A stretch of 64,000 nucleotides of DNA, from positions 57,054,859 to 57,118,858 of the forward strand of contig JALIGW010000001.1 in assembly GCA_023053685.1 (NCBI GenBank), written 5' to 3'. This document shows, piece by piece, positions 54,451 to 64,000 of the stretch. Both the position numbers and the translations under genes were made by a program. The notes beneath the pieces were generated by a model. It had not been told where the DNA came from and ran no database searches. It saw only the letters and a program-made list of their open reading frames with translations. The first letter of the stretch is position 1. Every line of letters starts with the position of its first letter. The DNA is from Diadophis punctatus similis (Eukaryota; Chordata; Lepidosauria; Squamata; Dipsadidae).

Positions 54451-54539
54451 TAAGAACAGGCTTGTGGAGAGATGATGGCAGTTGGTTGGGATAAGGGAAT
54501 AAAGTTACCACAATATAGTAATGAACCTGAGAGAGAGAA

Positions 54540-55196
54540 CACATAGAAACACAACATACGTGCACACTTCAAACCCAAGAATACATTAAGGCAAAAGCTT
54601 GTCTACTCCAAGAATAAAACAAGCACAAATTGAGCAATGTGGTACATGCAATACAATGCAGTGAGTCATGTGCAGATCTGTACATTGGGGAAACAAAACA
54701 ACCTCTTCATAAAAGCCTGGCACAACATAAGACCCATCAGGGCAAGATTCAGCAGTCCATCTGCATTTAAAAGACAAAGACCACTCTTTTGAAGAGAGCA
54801 AAGTCCACATTTTGGACAGAGAGGACTGCTGGTTTGAAAGAGGGGTCAAAGAGGCCATCTATGTCAAAATTGAACAACATTCTCTCAACAGAGGGAGAGG
54901 GATACGACATCATCTATCTCCAGTCTACAACACCGTTCTTTCAACAGTTCCAAGAAGGCTCCACATCCATTTGCACTACTCAGGTGACCCTGTCGACACA
55001 GATAAACCTTGAGATGGCCTCAAGGACCCTCTAAAAGAATGCAAATGACCAGCTGTCTGCAAGGAATATAAATCCTTCCATTTCCTACCATCTGGTCAGA
55101 GCTGAAGAAACTTCTTGGATGAGAAGCGAAATGTCTTCAAAGGAAAACCAGAAAGTCCAGTTGCCTCTTGAAAAAGCACCTCTGGGTTGATAGAAA
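54540..55196 (+). mobile_element. Penelope-like element 3' part with GIY-YIG endonuclease remnant
   Basis: Coding sequence for the C-terminal endonuclease of a Penelope-like retroelement, with several stops and frameshifts. Near 54685 TCTGTACATTGGGGAAACAA encodes the LYIGETKQ-like start of GIY-YIG. From 54812 it reads DREDCWFERGVKEAIYVKIE, then SLNRGRGIRHHLSPVYNTVL, the conserved Penelope tail. The terminal block from 55095 has GAAGAAACTTCTTGGATGAG and CAGAAAGTCCAGTTGCCTCT. It is inactive but is the only coding evidence here that links the scattered terminal fragments to Penelope. Confidence 0.82.
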
Positions 55197-55462
55197 CCAG
55201 TGATGAATCTGTGCAGAAATGGGAAAAGTGGTGGAAAAGACACACAAATAACTTATCCTAAATAACTGCAAAGAATCCAAATTATTGTTTTATTCACTGG
55301 ACCCAATGCCTTGACCCCTCAAGGGAGGTGGCAAAGAGACCTGATGTAAAGTTACTGTATGTTGTTTATACACATGCAGTATAGTTATATACGTCTAGCC
55401 TACGTATACTATACACATGAGCAATAAAATGCAACAGGTAGTGACATAGATCAATGACAAGG

Positions 55463-55722
55463 TTTCTCAACCTTGGCAACTTGTAGATATATGGACCTCA
55501 GCTCCCAGAGGTTAGCCCTCAGAGGTGGTCCAGACACGAAACATCAATCATGAGTATTGACACTATCTTTATTGCAAGATTATGGTAACAGAATCTTGCA
55601 GGTCTAAACGTGCATCTCCCCCCCCCCCCTTCATCTCAATTTTCAGTCCAAGAAAGCTGTCTGGTTGGGGGATTCTGGGAATTGAAGTCCATATATTTTA
55701 AATTTGCTAAGGTTGAGAAACC
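55463..55722. mobile_element. Family-A MITE disrupted by inserted sequence
   Basis: GGTTTCTCAACCTTGGCAAC at the left pairs with AAGGTTGAGAAACC at the right. The inner arms (TGGACCTCAGCTCCCAGAG / GGGAATTGAAGTCC) are separated by about 150 bp of unrelated sequence including a C-run at 55618-55630. Confidence 0.6.
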
Positions 55723-56404
55723 TTAAAGTTGGTAAATTTGTTCTTTGGTAAGGAAGGTCAGATAACAATTTCCTGAGGACTCCATAAATTCAGAATATGA
55801 AAACCCTTCAAAAGGTGATTTGGTATGCATTGTTTATAGTTCATTGGAGAATATACATGATAAGGATATACCAGACATTTAGTTATTCTTGGGGTGTCTG
55901 GTCTCCTAAGACATGTGCCTTTCTCTTCAATCAAGGAAGGAGGCTCTGGTTATACAATTAGGTCCTCACATTAGAAAACTAACTGGTATCTTAACATTAT
56001 TATCTCATATATAATTATATATAATGCATATATAGCATGTTATGCATCTAAATATATTTGATAAAGCTAAATATGCAGCATATCTGTTTCAAACTAGAAG
56101 CATTTCAAGTGGCAAACAGCATGCTAAAGCAATAATGCCTTCGACAAAAATGAAGAGATCATCTACTCAGAGTGATAAACGACACCCTTCTTCCAGCGGA
56201 CCAAGGATAGAGTAAATGAAAAGCAAACAACAGGGAAGGGAAACAAGAAAATTGTCTTTATGAAAGATGACCTGGATATGCAAGGCATATTAGCAGCTGA
56301 AGTGGAAAAGAAAAAGAAAAAAGTATGTGAGGCAAACAAAAAAGTGGAAGGAACAACAGCTTGGATCCTGGAAGTAAATGAAATGAGAATTCAAAGTGCC
56401 TCCC
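55723..56404. other. Calpain intron sequence
   Basis: AT-rich. Nothing recognised. Confidence 0.4.
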
Positions 56405-56414
56405 TGCACACGCG

Positions 56415-56454
<40 letters not shown>

Positions 56455-56477
56455 CACGCACACACACGCACACACAC
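56405..56477. repeat. (CA)n microsatellite with CG interruptions
   Basis: CACACA with periodic GCAC units. Open frames over it are artefacts. Confidence 0.95.
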
Positions 56478-56625
56478 AACTTCTAGAAAGTTAGGAAGCT
56501 AATTGAATTCCAAATATTGATAGCTCCCCTCAAACTCTCTTGTGACAGGTGTACATTCTGAGAATTTCCCTAAGTGTTCTGAGCAGAAATGTTAGCAGGG
56601 CAGCTAGCATTAATATATATTAATG

Positions 56626-56626
<1 letters not shown>

Positions 56627-56687
<61 letters not shown>
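56627..56687. repeat. (TG)n microsatellite
   Basis: About 60 bp of uninterrupted TG. Confidence 0.97.
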
Positions 56688-56689
<2 letters not shown>

Positions 56690-57277
56690 TGCACCCAAGT
56701 TATCCTTGTTCTTCTGGTTTACACGGATGGATAAGCTCTGGCTCTTACTCTTACTTAGATACTGCACTTACTCTAAATGGTAACCAGTGAAATATTCCAC
56801 AAAAAAACTTATACATGTCCAATCAAGAATACAAAATGATTGCAGAGTAACTAAGAATTGTTTCAGTAAGAATAAAAGGAATAACTTCAAGAAATATTTT
56901 ATTCAAGGGCCTACATAATAACTGGGGTTGGGATCATGGTCTCACAACACCAATACCTCCAAACCAGAGATAAACTTTTTGGGAAAATCCCATTCAGTAA
57001 ATAATACCTAATTGTTAGAATTGGGCAAATATCATGCAACTTTTTAAAGAGCTATAGAAAAGAACCATACCACACTGGAGAGCATATGCTTTGTATGGAG
57101 AGAATGAATGACTCTCTTGCTGATTTCCCAGCATGTTCCAGACATGTTGGAAAAATCAATATTCTACAAACCTGAAGACCCATGGCCTATCAGTTGGGCT
57201 AATAGCCAGGTTCTTGTGAATTTTAGAGAGGAAGTTGAGTATGAAAACTTTTGTAATTTATCATTTCTTTCTTTAAG
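56688..57277. other. Calpain intron, upstream of the catalytic exon
   Basis: No repeat recognised. Ends in the acceptor TTTCTTTCTTTAAG. Confidence 0.5.
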
Positions 57278-57396
57278 GTAACTGTTGGGTTTTAGCAGCT
57301 CTGGGTGCTTTGACCCAACAACAACAGTTCCTGAAAAATGTGATTCCTAAAGACCAAGGATTTAATCATACTTATGCAGGGATCTTTCATTTTCAG
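57278..57396 (+). CDS. CAPN13: Calpain (CAPN13-like), catalytic-cysteine exon
   Basis: 119 bp between TTTCTTTCTTTAAG and the donor GTATGT. The first two bases complete a Gly codon begun in the previous exon, giving [14 protein letters not shown]. The Cys is the protease nucleophile and the Trp and Ala residues after it are family hallmarks. The usual Asp before the Cys is Asn here. The exon continues through [14 protein letters not shown] and ends [10 protein letters not shown] in phase 0. YAGIFxF closes the equivalent exon in calpains. The 119-bp length equals that of the corresponding exon in classical calpains as I remember it. His and Asn of the catalytic triad would be in exons beyond this window. 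Intron to the next exon is 4.2 kb. Confidence 0.93.
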
Positions 57397-59167
57397 GTAT
57401 GTGATGCAAAATGTTGTAGTGTCTTTTTCAACTATTCTAAAACCTAGAGCTTGGATGACAGCACATATTTCTTGTTAGCATTATTAAAGATCAAAAGATC
57501 TTTAAATGCAAGTATAACAACACAATTATCAGTATATTAATTAAGATGTGTAAAAAGATGCATACCGAAAAATGTTAAGTTGTATACTTATATCAAATGA
57601 AGTTTTTTTTCAGAATAGCTAAAGTATTCACTACAATAGTTTTTAGCCACTGTAGTGTATAAATACAATTTGGCATGCAATAGAATAAGTCATGCTGATC
57701 AGATTCTCTACGGTAATCAATTCCACATATTATATTTAGTTCTGAATATTATATATGGCTTGCTTTGTAATGCTGATTCCAATATAGATACAAAATACTC
57801 TGCTAGGAAGTGCTTCATGACCGGCACTTCATTGGAAGCAACCTATTCTTATTAAGAAGCAGAATCTATAAATGCTATTTGAAATCATTTTTCACTGCCC
57901 CCTTATCAGCAGCTCAATACACCTGGATCTATATTTCTTCCTGCAAGATCAAACTGAAGCAAAGAAAAGCAACCCCTGACCTTACTCCTCTAAATCAAAA
58001 GGTCTTGTCTGTAATATTTTTATATTATCTCTTCAAAGTTGCAGGTAACACAACCTAACTTGCTAATTAGCTTTTGTGCAACTTTGTGAAGAATGTTCTT
58101 AAAAATAAATAAATAAAGAGATCCACTTACCTATCTACCTTTGTTATATGCATCCCTGGGACTCTATTTTCTTTCAGGGTAAATAATGTTATGCTGAGTG
58201 CACAGAAGATACAAGAAACACTAAACCAAAGGAATTAAAAAGCATGTAATAAGACAAAAGAAGAAAAATATAGTAGCTAAAACTATGCTAACCCTATTTA
58301 TTATACCTTGATACTTTTTTATCCTTTTAAACCATCCTTGCTTCCACTGTTTCCATACACCATTTATATTTTGCCTTTTATTTTCTAAGCTTCTCACAAT
58401 TCTCTTTTTCGGGATCTCATCAATTCCTTCCCACTCATAACTTTCTAGGTATTAGTCTTCTCCCAATCCATTCACTCTTCATATATTTGTTTTACAATTC
58501 ACTCCTCATTCATTCTCTCTGTATGCCTCTCCAAGGCATCTTAACACATTTCTTACAAAGCGATAATTCACTTGCCTGTATTGTTCACATTCATTTAGCA
58601 CCCATTCATTCTTGAACCCATCTCTTCTTCTTTTACCACACACTACTTAAGTACTCCATTCTCACTGCATTCAACTTCATAATTCAAAACAAATTATGTT
58701 TTTTTTCTATCTACTTAAGCTTGCACTCTCATAAAACTAATTGGGCAGAAGCACACCACTACATGTAAGTATTTTCTCTTCTTTCAACAGCAACAACAAA
58801 AAGTGTTCCTTGCTATCTCAGCACATAACTATATTACTTTTCTATCAGCATTTGTATTCTTAAAAAATTCTCCACCATTTCCTAATCGTTATTAAACATT
58901 GTATTCAGGTGTATAAAATCTACTTTCACTAGTCTTTACCCTTCATGTATAACTTGCAGCAATTTGCTCCATTTCCCCATCAAAGGCAACTGCTTTGTTT
59001 TTCGATAAACTAGTTTTCAGACCATTATGCAAGCTAAAGTTTGTTACAGATAATTTGTATACTCAATCAACAACACACATCCTCTGCACTACAAAAGTAC
59101 ACATGCAGTCCCATCCCCAACTTAAACTCCTCTAATATCATCACAAGGCTTCCCCATACATTGATTG
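57397..59167. other. Calpain intron sequence
   Basis: AT-rich to about 58090. A C/T-rich low-identity stretch at 58320-58720 may be an old repeat that I cannot name. Confidence 0.4.
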
Positions 59168-59414
59168 AGCCGAGGTGGCGCAGTGGTTAAATGCAGCTAC
59201 TGCAGGCTACTCCACCTGACTGCTAGTTCAGCAGTTCAGCTGTTCAAATCTCACCAGGCTCAAGGTTGACTCAGCCTTCCATCCTTCCGAGGTGGGTAAA
59301 ATGAGGACCCAGATTGTTGGGGGAAATATGCTGAACTCTGTAAACCGCTTAGAGAGGGCTGTAAAGCACTATGAAGCGGTATATAAGTCTAAGTGCTATT
59401 GCTATTGCTATTGA
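59168..59414 (+). mobile_element. tRNA-derived SINE (Sauria-type), best copy
   Basis: GAGCCGAGGTGGCGCAGTGG head with A box, B-box-like GTTCAAATCTCACC, CAGCCTTCCATCCTTCCGAG, AAGCGGTATATAAGTCTAAG and a (CTATTG)n tail. A short ATTGAT occurs on both flanks. Confidence 0.9.
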
Positions 59415-61631
59415 TAAATACATCCCACTTCCTTGATTTATACCTTATTCAATGTCGAACCATGCACTAAACATTATTTGCTTTCATGCATAGTGCTTTT
59501 AATTTCATATTCACATAAAACCTTCAGGCCTATTTTTACTTGATTATTACTTATTAAATGGCAGTATGGCGAGCTCACCCCCCTCATGTTTCTTTGTGAC
59601 CTTCCAAAGATGTGACCTTTCAAGGGCTTCACTCTGTTCTGCCCTGGATCTTTCAAAGCCATTCAATGCCAAAATTGATCCCTAATACTTCAGCTTATGT
59701 CTTCGTTTTACAGCTATGGAGATTTGTCCCATAGAGCTAGCAAAGTCATGACACACTCCATTAGGCTGCTAATGATGGCAGAAATGGATTCTTTGGTTTG
59801 TCAGTAGTGAAGGCTTCCTTTACTCCTTTCTTGGAACAATTCATCAGCTGTACTTGATAGATGAACACCTGTGCCCTCCAGCTGCTTAAGTGGCCAGTAG
59901 AATCCCTTTCTTTCATAGGTAAAATAAATAGCTTTTAAACTATTGAATTTCATTGTAGACACAGTCCATTTTATGATTTGGCAAAAGGAATCAAGCAACT
60001 TGAAAATATAATGTTTGTGGAGAATGGAAGTTTTTTTTTTAAAAAGCAATTAATTTCACATACTATCTTTGCTATCTAGACTGTTTGAAAAACAGTTTAT
60101 CTCTTAGACTGTTTTAATCAATGAGTCACACAATAATTCAACAATAAATACACATATGCATCATTCTACTATACAATATCCCATCCCTCCATTTTTATAT
60201 TTAAATAAGTGATTTGCTGCTTTCTGAAAGGAAGTTGTTTGAGAAGGGGTGTATGCCCTTCTGACAAGATCATCCTTAGATGCAGGAGTTTTAGATAACT
60301 ATCCTCCAGTATTCAATCTTCCTATTTTGTATTACACATAATGTTGGAGAAAAGACAAAGTTAGTTCAAAGTTGGGATTTTTTTTTGTCTTTGTTGTAAA
60401 GAAAAGAAGGGGAATACTTTAACTAGAGTAGAGTTCTAGAGTTTGGGTCATCCAGTGAAACCAATTCTATTTGATTCAAGATAGATTAAAACACCCCAAT
60501 TCATTAGTCACAGTGTAATTACCTTATGGAATTGGCTGTCATAAATGTGGAGTTAAGTATAGGAACTTTAAAATGGGATTAGACAGATTCAGTTATGATC
60601 ATAACTATAGATTCAGATGCAATATATCTTTGAATATTTCTTGCTGGAGCATGTAAAAACAGAATCAACATAGAAGAATTTTATGTTGTCATTGTTAGTC
60701 TCCTTAAAACACCTGGATGTTTGTTGTTAAAGAGAGGAGACTAATTTGTAGTCTAATACTGCAAGGCTCATTATAATACTTTATTAATCTATGAAATTAT
60801 TCAGGGCCAAGGCTAGTATTTCCTACCTGGCTGTAGGAAATTGCTCTAGACACTTCCTAAAGCCAGACTGCTGGTTAAGATGTTAGACTGGGGAAATCCA
60901 GATAAAAGCCTTGATTCACTGAAAACATTAATTTTGTTTTGGAAAATTCATTGGTTGTAGATTATCATTATTATTTTCCAGTAATTTGGAAATTAACATG
61001 AAGACAGTTGCAATGGATGCAGTGTTCTTGTACAGTATAACATTAAATGATACAAATTTAAATGGTAATTATTCTCAAAAAGCTATGTAATGGTCTGAAG
61101 AACTTAATTCCCTATATTCCAGCAATTTCCTTCCAAATCTATTTTACCAATTAGAAGGTAAGAAAAGTATGTACATAAAGTAGTTTGTATGTTTAATCCC
61201 CCATTTGTTTCCAAATTAGACAGACTTAAATGTTATTAATTCAATTGTATAACTAGATATGGATATACATATAAAATTAACTTTGTTTCATTAAGAGACA
61301 TGTATAAATTTAGAGGAGGGTACTTCTTTTTCTCTCTGTCTCTTTATGGTCTTTCTTTCATTTTGCATATACACTTTTTTTAAAAAAAATAGTCTCCACT
61401 CAATCATGAAACTTCCTGTTAATTTCAAAACACACATTTTCTCTCAATTGGGTCTAACTCAAAAGGTTCTTGTGGATTTATAATGAAAGGACACTTCCAT
61501 AAGCACCCACTTGACTTCCAAAGGATAGGAAAGAACTCGAGTAATAATTATTTTAAAAAAATCATTTTATGATGTGCTATCATAAAAAAAACTGTTTATC
61601 TAAAATTACATTTCTTTCTTTTGTTTTGTAG
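59415..61631. other. Calpain intron sequence
   Basis: About 2.2 kb, AT-rich. No repeat with clear ends. The last bases TTTCTTTTGTTTTGTAG form the next acceptor. Confidence 0.45.
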
Positions 61632-61765
61632 TTCTGGTATTTTGGAAACTGGGTTGATGTGGTGATAGACGACCGACTGCCTTTCATTGATGGAAAATAC
61701 TTATCAGTTCATCCCAGGAGCGAGAATGAATTCTGGCCACCTCTGCTTGAGAAAGCTTATGCCAA
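61632..61765 (+). CDS. CAPN13: Calpain (CAPN13-like), exon after the catalytic Cys
   Basis: 134 bp from acceptor TTTTGTAG to donor GTATAT, starting in phase 0 and ending with two bases of a Lys codon. It encodes [17 protein letters not shown], then a variable loop ([14 protein letters not shown]) and [12 protein letters not shown]. These are among the most conserved blocks of the calpain protease core. The 134-bp length again matches the classical calpain exon as I remember it. The VxPRxxNxEFWP pattern favours CAPN13 over CAPN14. Coding sequence is uninterrupted, so the gene appears functional as far as it is visible. The next exon lies beyond the window, at least 2.2 kb away. Confidence 0.93.
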
Positions 61766-61879
61766 GTATATATTTCCAAAAGCTGCTTCTATTTCAAGTT
61801 TTGCTTACATGTCTCATCACTGTAATCTGTTTAGCCAGGATTGCAGACAATAATTCCATATTGGACGTAACAAGCATAT

Positions 61880-62268
61880 TTTATTTTTATTTTATTTTTA
61901 TTTTTTATTTTTTTTATTTGTCAACACGTGTACAAGATAACAGGTATGATATAAACATAAACAAAAGCAAAGTATGTACAATAGGACAGAAGGACAGGGA
62001 TAGTAGGCAGGATGGTGCGCTTATGCACGCCCCTTACAGACCTCTTAGGAATGGGGAGAGGTCAACTGTAGACAGTCTAAGGTTAAAGTTTTTGGGGTTT
62101 GGGGAAGAAACCACAGAGTCAGGTAGTGCATTCCAGGCATTGATCACTCTGTTGCTGAAGTCATATTTTCTGCAGTCTAGTTTCGAGCGGTTTACATTGA
62201 ATTTGAATCTATTGTGTGCGCATGTATTGTTGCGGTTGAAGCTGAAGTATTCATTGACAGGTAGGACA
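61880..62268 (-). mobile_element. CR1/L2-type LINE 3' end, minus strand
   Basis: (TTTTA)n at the left, then the 3' UTR and coding tail in reverse (GACCTCTTAGGAATGGGGAG, GCATTCCAGGCATTGATCAC). It begins 115 bp after the last calpain exon. Confidence 0.85.
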
Positions 62269-62456
62269 TTATCAAGAGATAATTCTTATTCAAAAGTTAG
62301 ATAGATATGTCTTTGTTCACAATTATTTACTAGTACAATCGCCTACCCAGGTTTCAGTGTATAGATATCTTTAACAGATTTGGCATGAAAAAAATAATGA
62401 AGTCACCAATGGAAAAAAGAAGTTAGCTTCCTGTTTCATTTAAAACTCATATGTTT

Positions 62457-62990
62457 ACAGGTAGTCATTGACTTATGACCACAATTGACCCCAAAATTTA
62501 TGTTGCTAAGCAAGACAGTTATTAAATGAATTTTGCTCCATTTTACAACTTTTCTTGCCACAGTTGTTAGATGAACCACTGCTTAGTTGTTAAATTAGTA
62601 AAACAATTGTTAATTGAATCTGGCTTCCCCTTTGACTTTGCTTGTCAGAAGGTTTTATTTATTTTATTTATTTGTCAAGCATGTATAAGATAACAGCTAT
62701 AAGTATAAACATGATTATAAATACAAGAAGTGGATACAAATAAATGGGGACAGTAGGACAGGGACGGTAGACACATTGGTACGCGTTTGCAAAAGGTGTT
62801 CACATGACTCTGGAACACTGCAACCATCATAAATATGAGTCAGTTGCCTACTGTCTGAATTTTGATTACATGACCATGGAAGTGCTGCAATGGTTGTAAG
62901 TGTGAAAAACAGTCATAAGTCACTTTTTCAGTGCATTTGTAACTTTAAACGCTCACTAAATGAACAGTTGTAAGTCAAGGACTACATGAA
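62457..62990. mobile_element. MITE-like repeat (family E) with LINE inserted
   Basis: ACAGGTAGTCATTGACTTATGA at the left and ACAGTTGTAAGTCAAGGACT at the right are inverted. The interior includes CCATTTTACAACTTTTCTTGCC and TAAATATGAGTCAGTTGCC. A second, partial copy follows at 63054. A LINE fragment occupies 62654-62788. Confidence 0.72.
62654..62788 (-). mobile_element. Short CR1/L2-type LINE 3' end inside family-E repeat
   Basis: (TTTA)n then CAAGCATGTATAAGATAAC, CAGTAGGACAGGGACGGTAG and TTGGTACGCG. Interrupts the host repeat between CAGAAGG and GCAAAAGG. Confidence 0.78.
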
Positions 62991-63053
62991 CTAGTCCTTG
63001 AATAAGCAATAGTACAATATTAATAACTTTTAAGATTAAGCTCTCATATAACT

Positions 63054-63250
63054 ACAGGAAATCCTTGACTTACAACCATAATTATGCCCCAAATTTCTGT
63101 TGCTAAGTGATATATTTAAGTGAGTTTTGCCCCATTTTACGACCTTTCTTGCCACAATTGTTAAGTGAATCACTGTAGTTATTCAGTTAGTAACCCAGTT
63201 GTTAAGTGCATTTGGCCTCCCCATTGACTTTGCTTCTCAGAAAGTTGCAA
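63054..63250. mobile_element. Family-E repeat, left part only
   Basis: TACAGGAAATCCTTGACTTA through CCATTTTACGACCTTTCTTG and GACTTTGCTTCTCAGAAAGT aligns with 62457-62653. The right half is missing. Confidence 0.72.
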
Positions 63251-63286
63251 AATTCATCCCATCACATTCTATTAATCAGCACCAGT

Positions 63287-63465
63287 CTGATTGCTCCCGG
63301 TTCGGCCTGGTTCTGCAAACCGGTAGCGCTGGCTTCGGGAGGTTCTGCCCACCCACCCACCCAGGATGCTCTGCCCACCCGCCCAGGACATTTCTGCACA
63401 TGCGCAGAAGTGGTGCGCGAGCGCCTGAGCGAACTGGTAGCAAAAGGTTTTAGAACCCACTACTG
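63287..63465. mobile_element. hAT-like MITE (family C), 179 bp
   Basis: Interior GCAAACCGGTAGCGC, CATGCGCAGAAGTGG and the right end AACCCACTACTG match the family at 42593. The 5' end is diverged. A perfect 8-bp duplication GCACCAGT flanks it (63279-63286, 63466-63473). Confidence 0.82.
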
Positions 63466-63594
63466 GCACCAGTGTGCATTTTCTGTTACTAACTAGTGTG
63501 TAGTTTCAACAAGAATCAGTTCAGATCATTTTAAATGAACACAGCCTTCATCAATTGTCAGTTGAGTTTTATTCTATCTTTTTATGTTCAGTAT

Positions 63595-63942
<348 letters not shown>

Positions 63943-64000
63943 TTATTTATTAAAGATTTTTAAAAAGAAAATAAAAACTAACAAACATACAAAGTAAAGA

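Noticed and set aside
59168..59414. tRNA gene at the SINE head (also at 4608, 15198 and 54450)
   Set aside because: A and B boxes are present but there is no foldable cloverleaf, and the shared body plus tail identify SINEs.

Overview
This is a eukaryotic, AT-rich, repeat-dense vertebrate window. The repeat set points to a squamate reptile, most likely a snake: Sauria-type tRNA-derived SINEs with a (CTATTG)n tail, CR1 and related LINE 3' ends, a BovB 3' end, Penelope-like fragments with a GIY-YIG endonuclease remnant, many short hAT-like MITEs with 8-bp target duplications, and two DIRS-type tyrosine-recombinase retrotransposons. No bacterial genes, CRISPR array, operon or structural RNA gene is present.

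The only host gene I can support is a calpain on the + strand in the right third. Four coding exons are visible: 41769-41990, 52250-52322, 57278-57396 and 61632-61765. Their phases join cleanly and they encode the N-terminal segment and the first half of the cysteine-protease domain, including the active-site Cys. Residue patterns fit CAPN13 best. The rest of the gene lies beyond the right edge, and the introns are packed with mobile elements.

Region by region: 1-7 kb holds palindromic hAT-like MITEs, a Penelope fragment split by a 1.35-kb TA-flanked MITE, an L2/CR1-like LINE end, a SINE and a LINE end. 7.06-13.56 kb is DIRS element E1. 13.6-30.4 kb is sparse sequence with a hAT MITE, SINEs, LINE ends, a local duplication carrying a TA-MITE and a LINE, a 2-kb hAT with a CpG-rich interior, and CR1 and Penelope remnants. 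30.47-36.31 kb is DIRS element E2. 36.3-41.7 kb has LINE, MITE and CR1 pieces. From 41.77 kb to the end lie the calpain exons and repeat-rich introns, closing with a long AT/TATATG/CATATA compound microsatellite.

Both DIRS elements lie on the minus strand with the order gag, RT-RNase H-Dam-like, tyrosine recombinase. Both have inverted terminal repeats and an internal complementary region that matches the two ends joined together. Each is disabled by a few lesions: E1 by a nonsense codon in pol and a frameshift in the recombinase, E2 by a frameshift in gag and a nonsense codon in the recombinase. The most informative observations are the DIRS end/ICR structure, two natural filled/empty-site pairs for other transposons, the CpG-rich hAT interior, and hammerhead-ribozyme-like cores in the Penelope terminal sequences.
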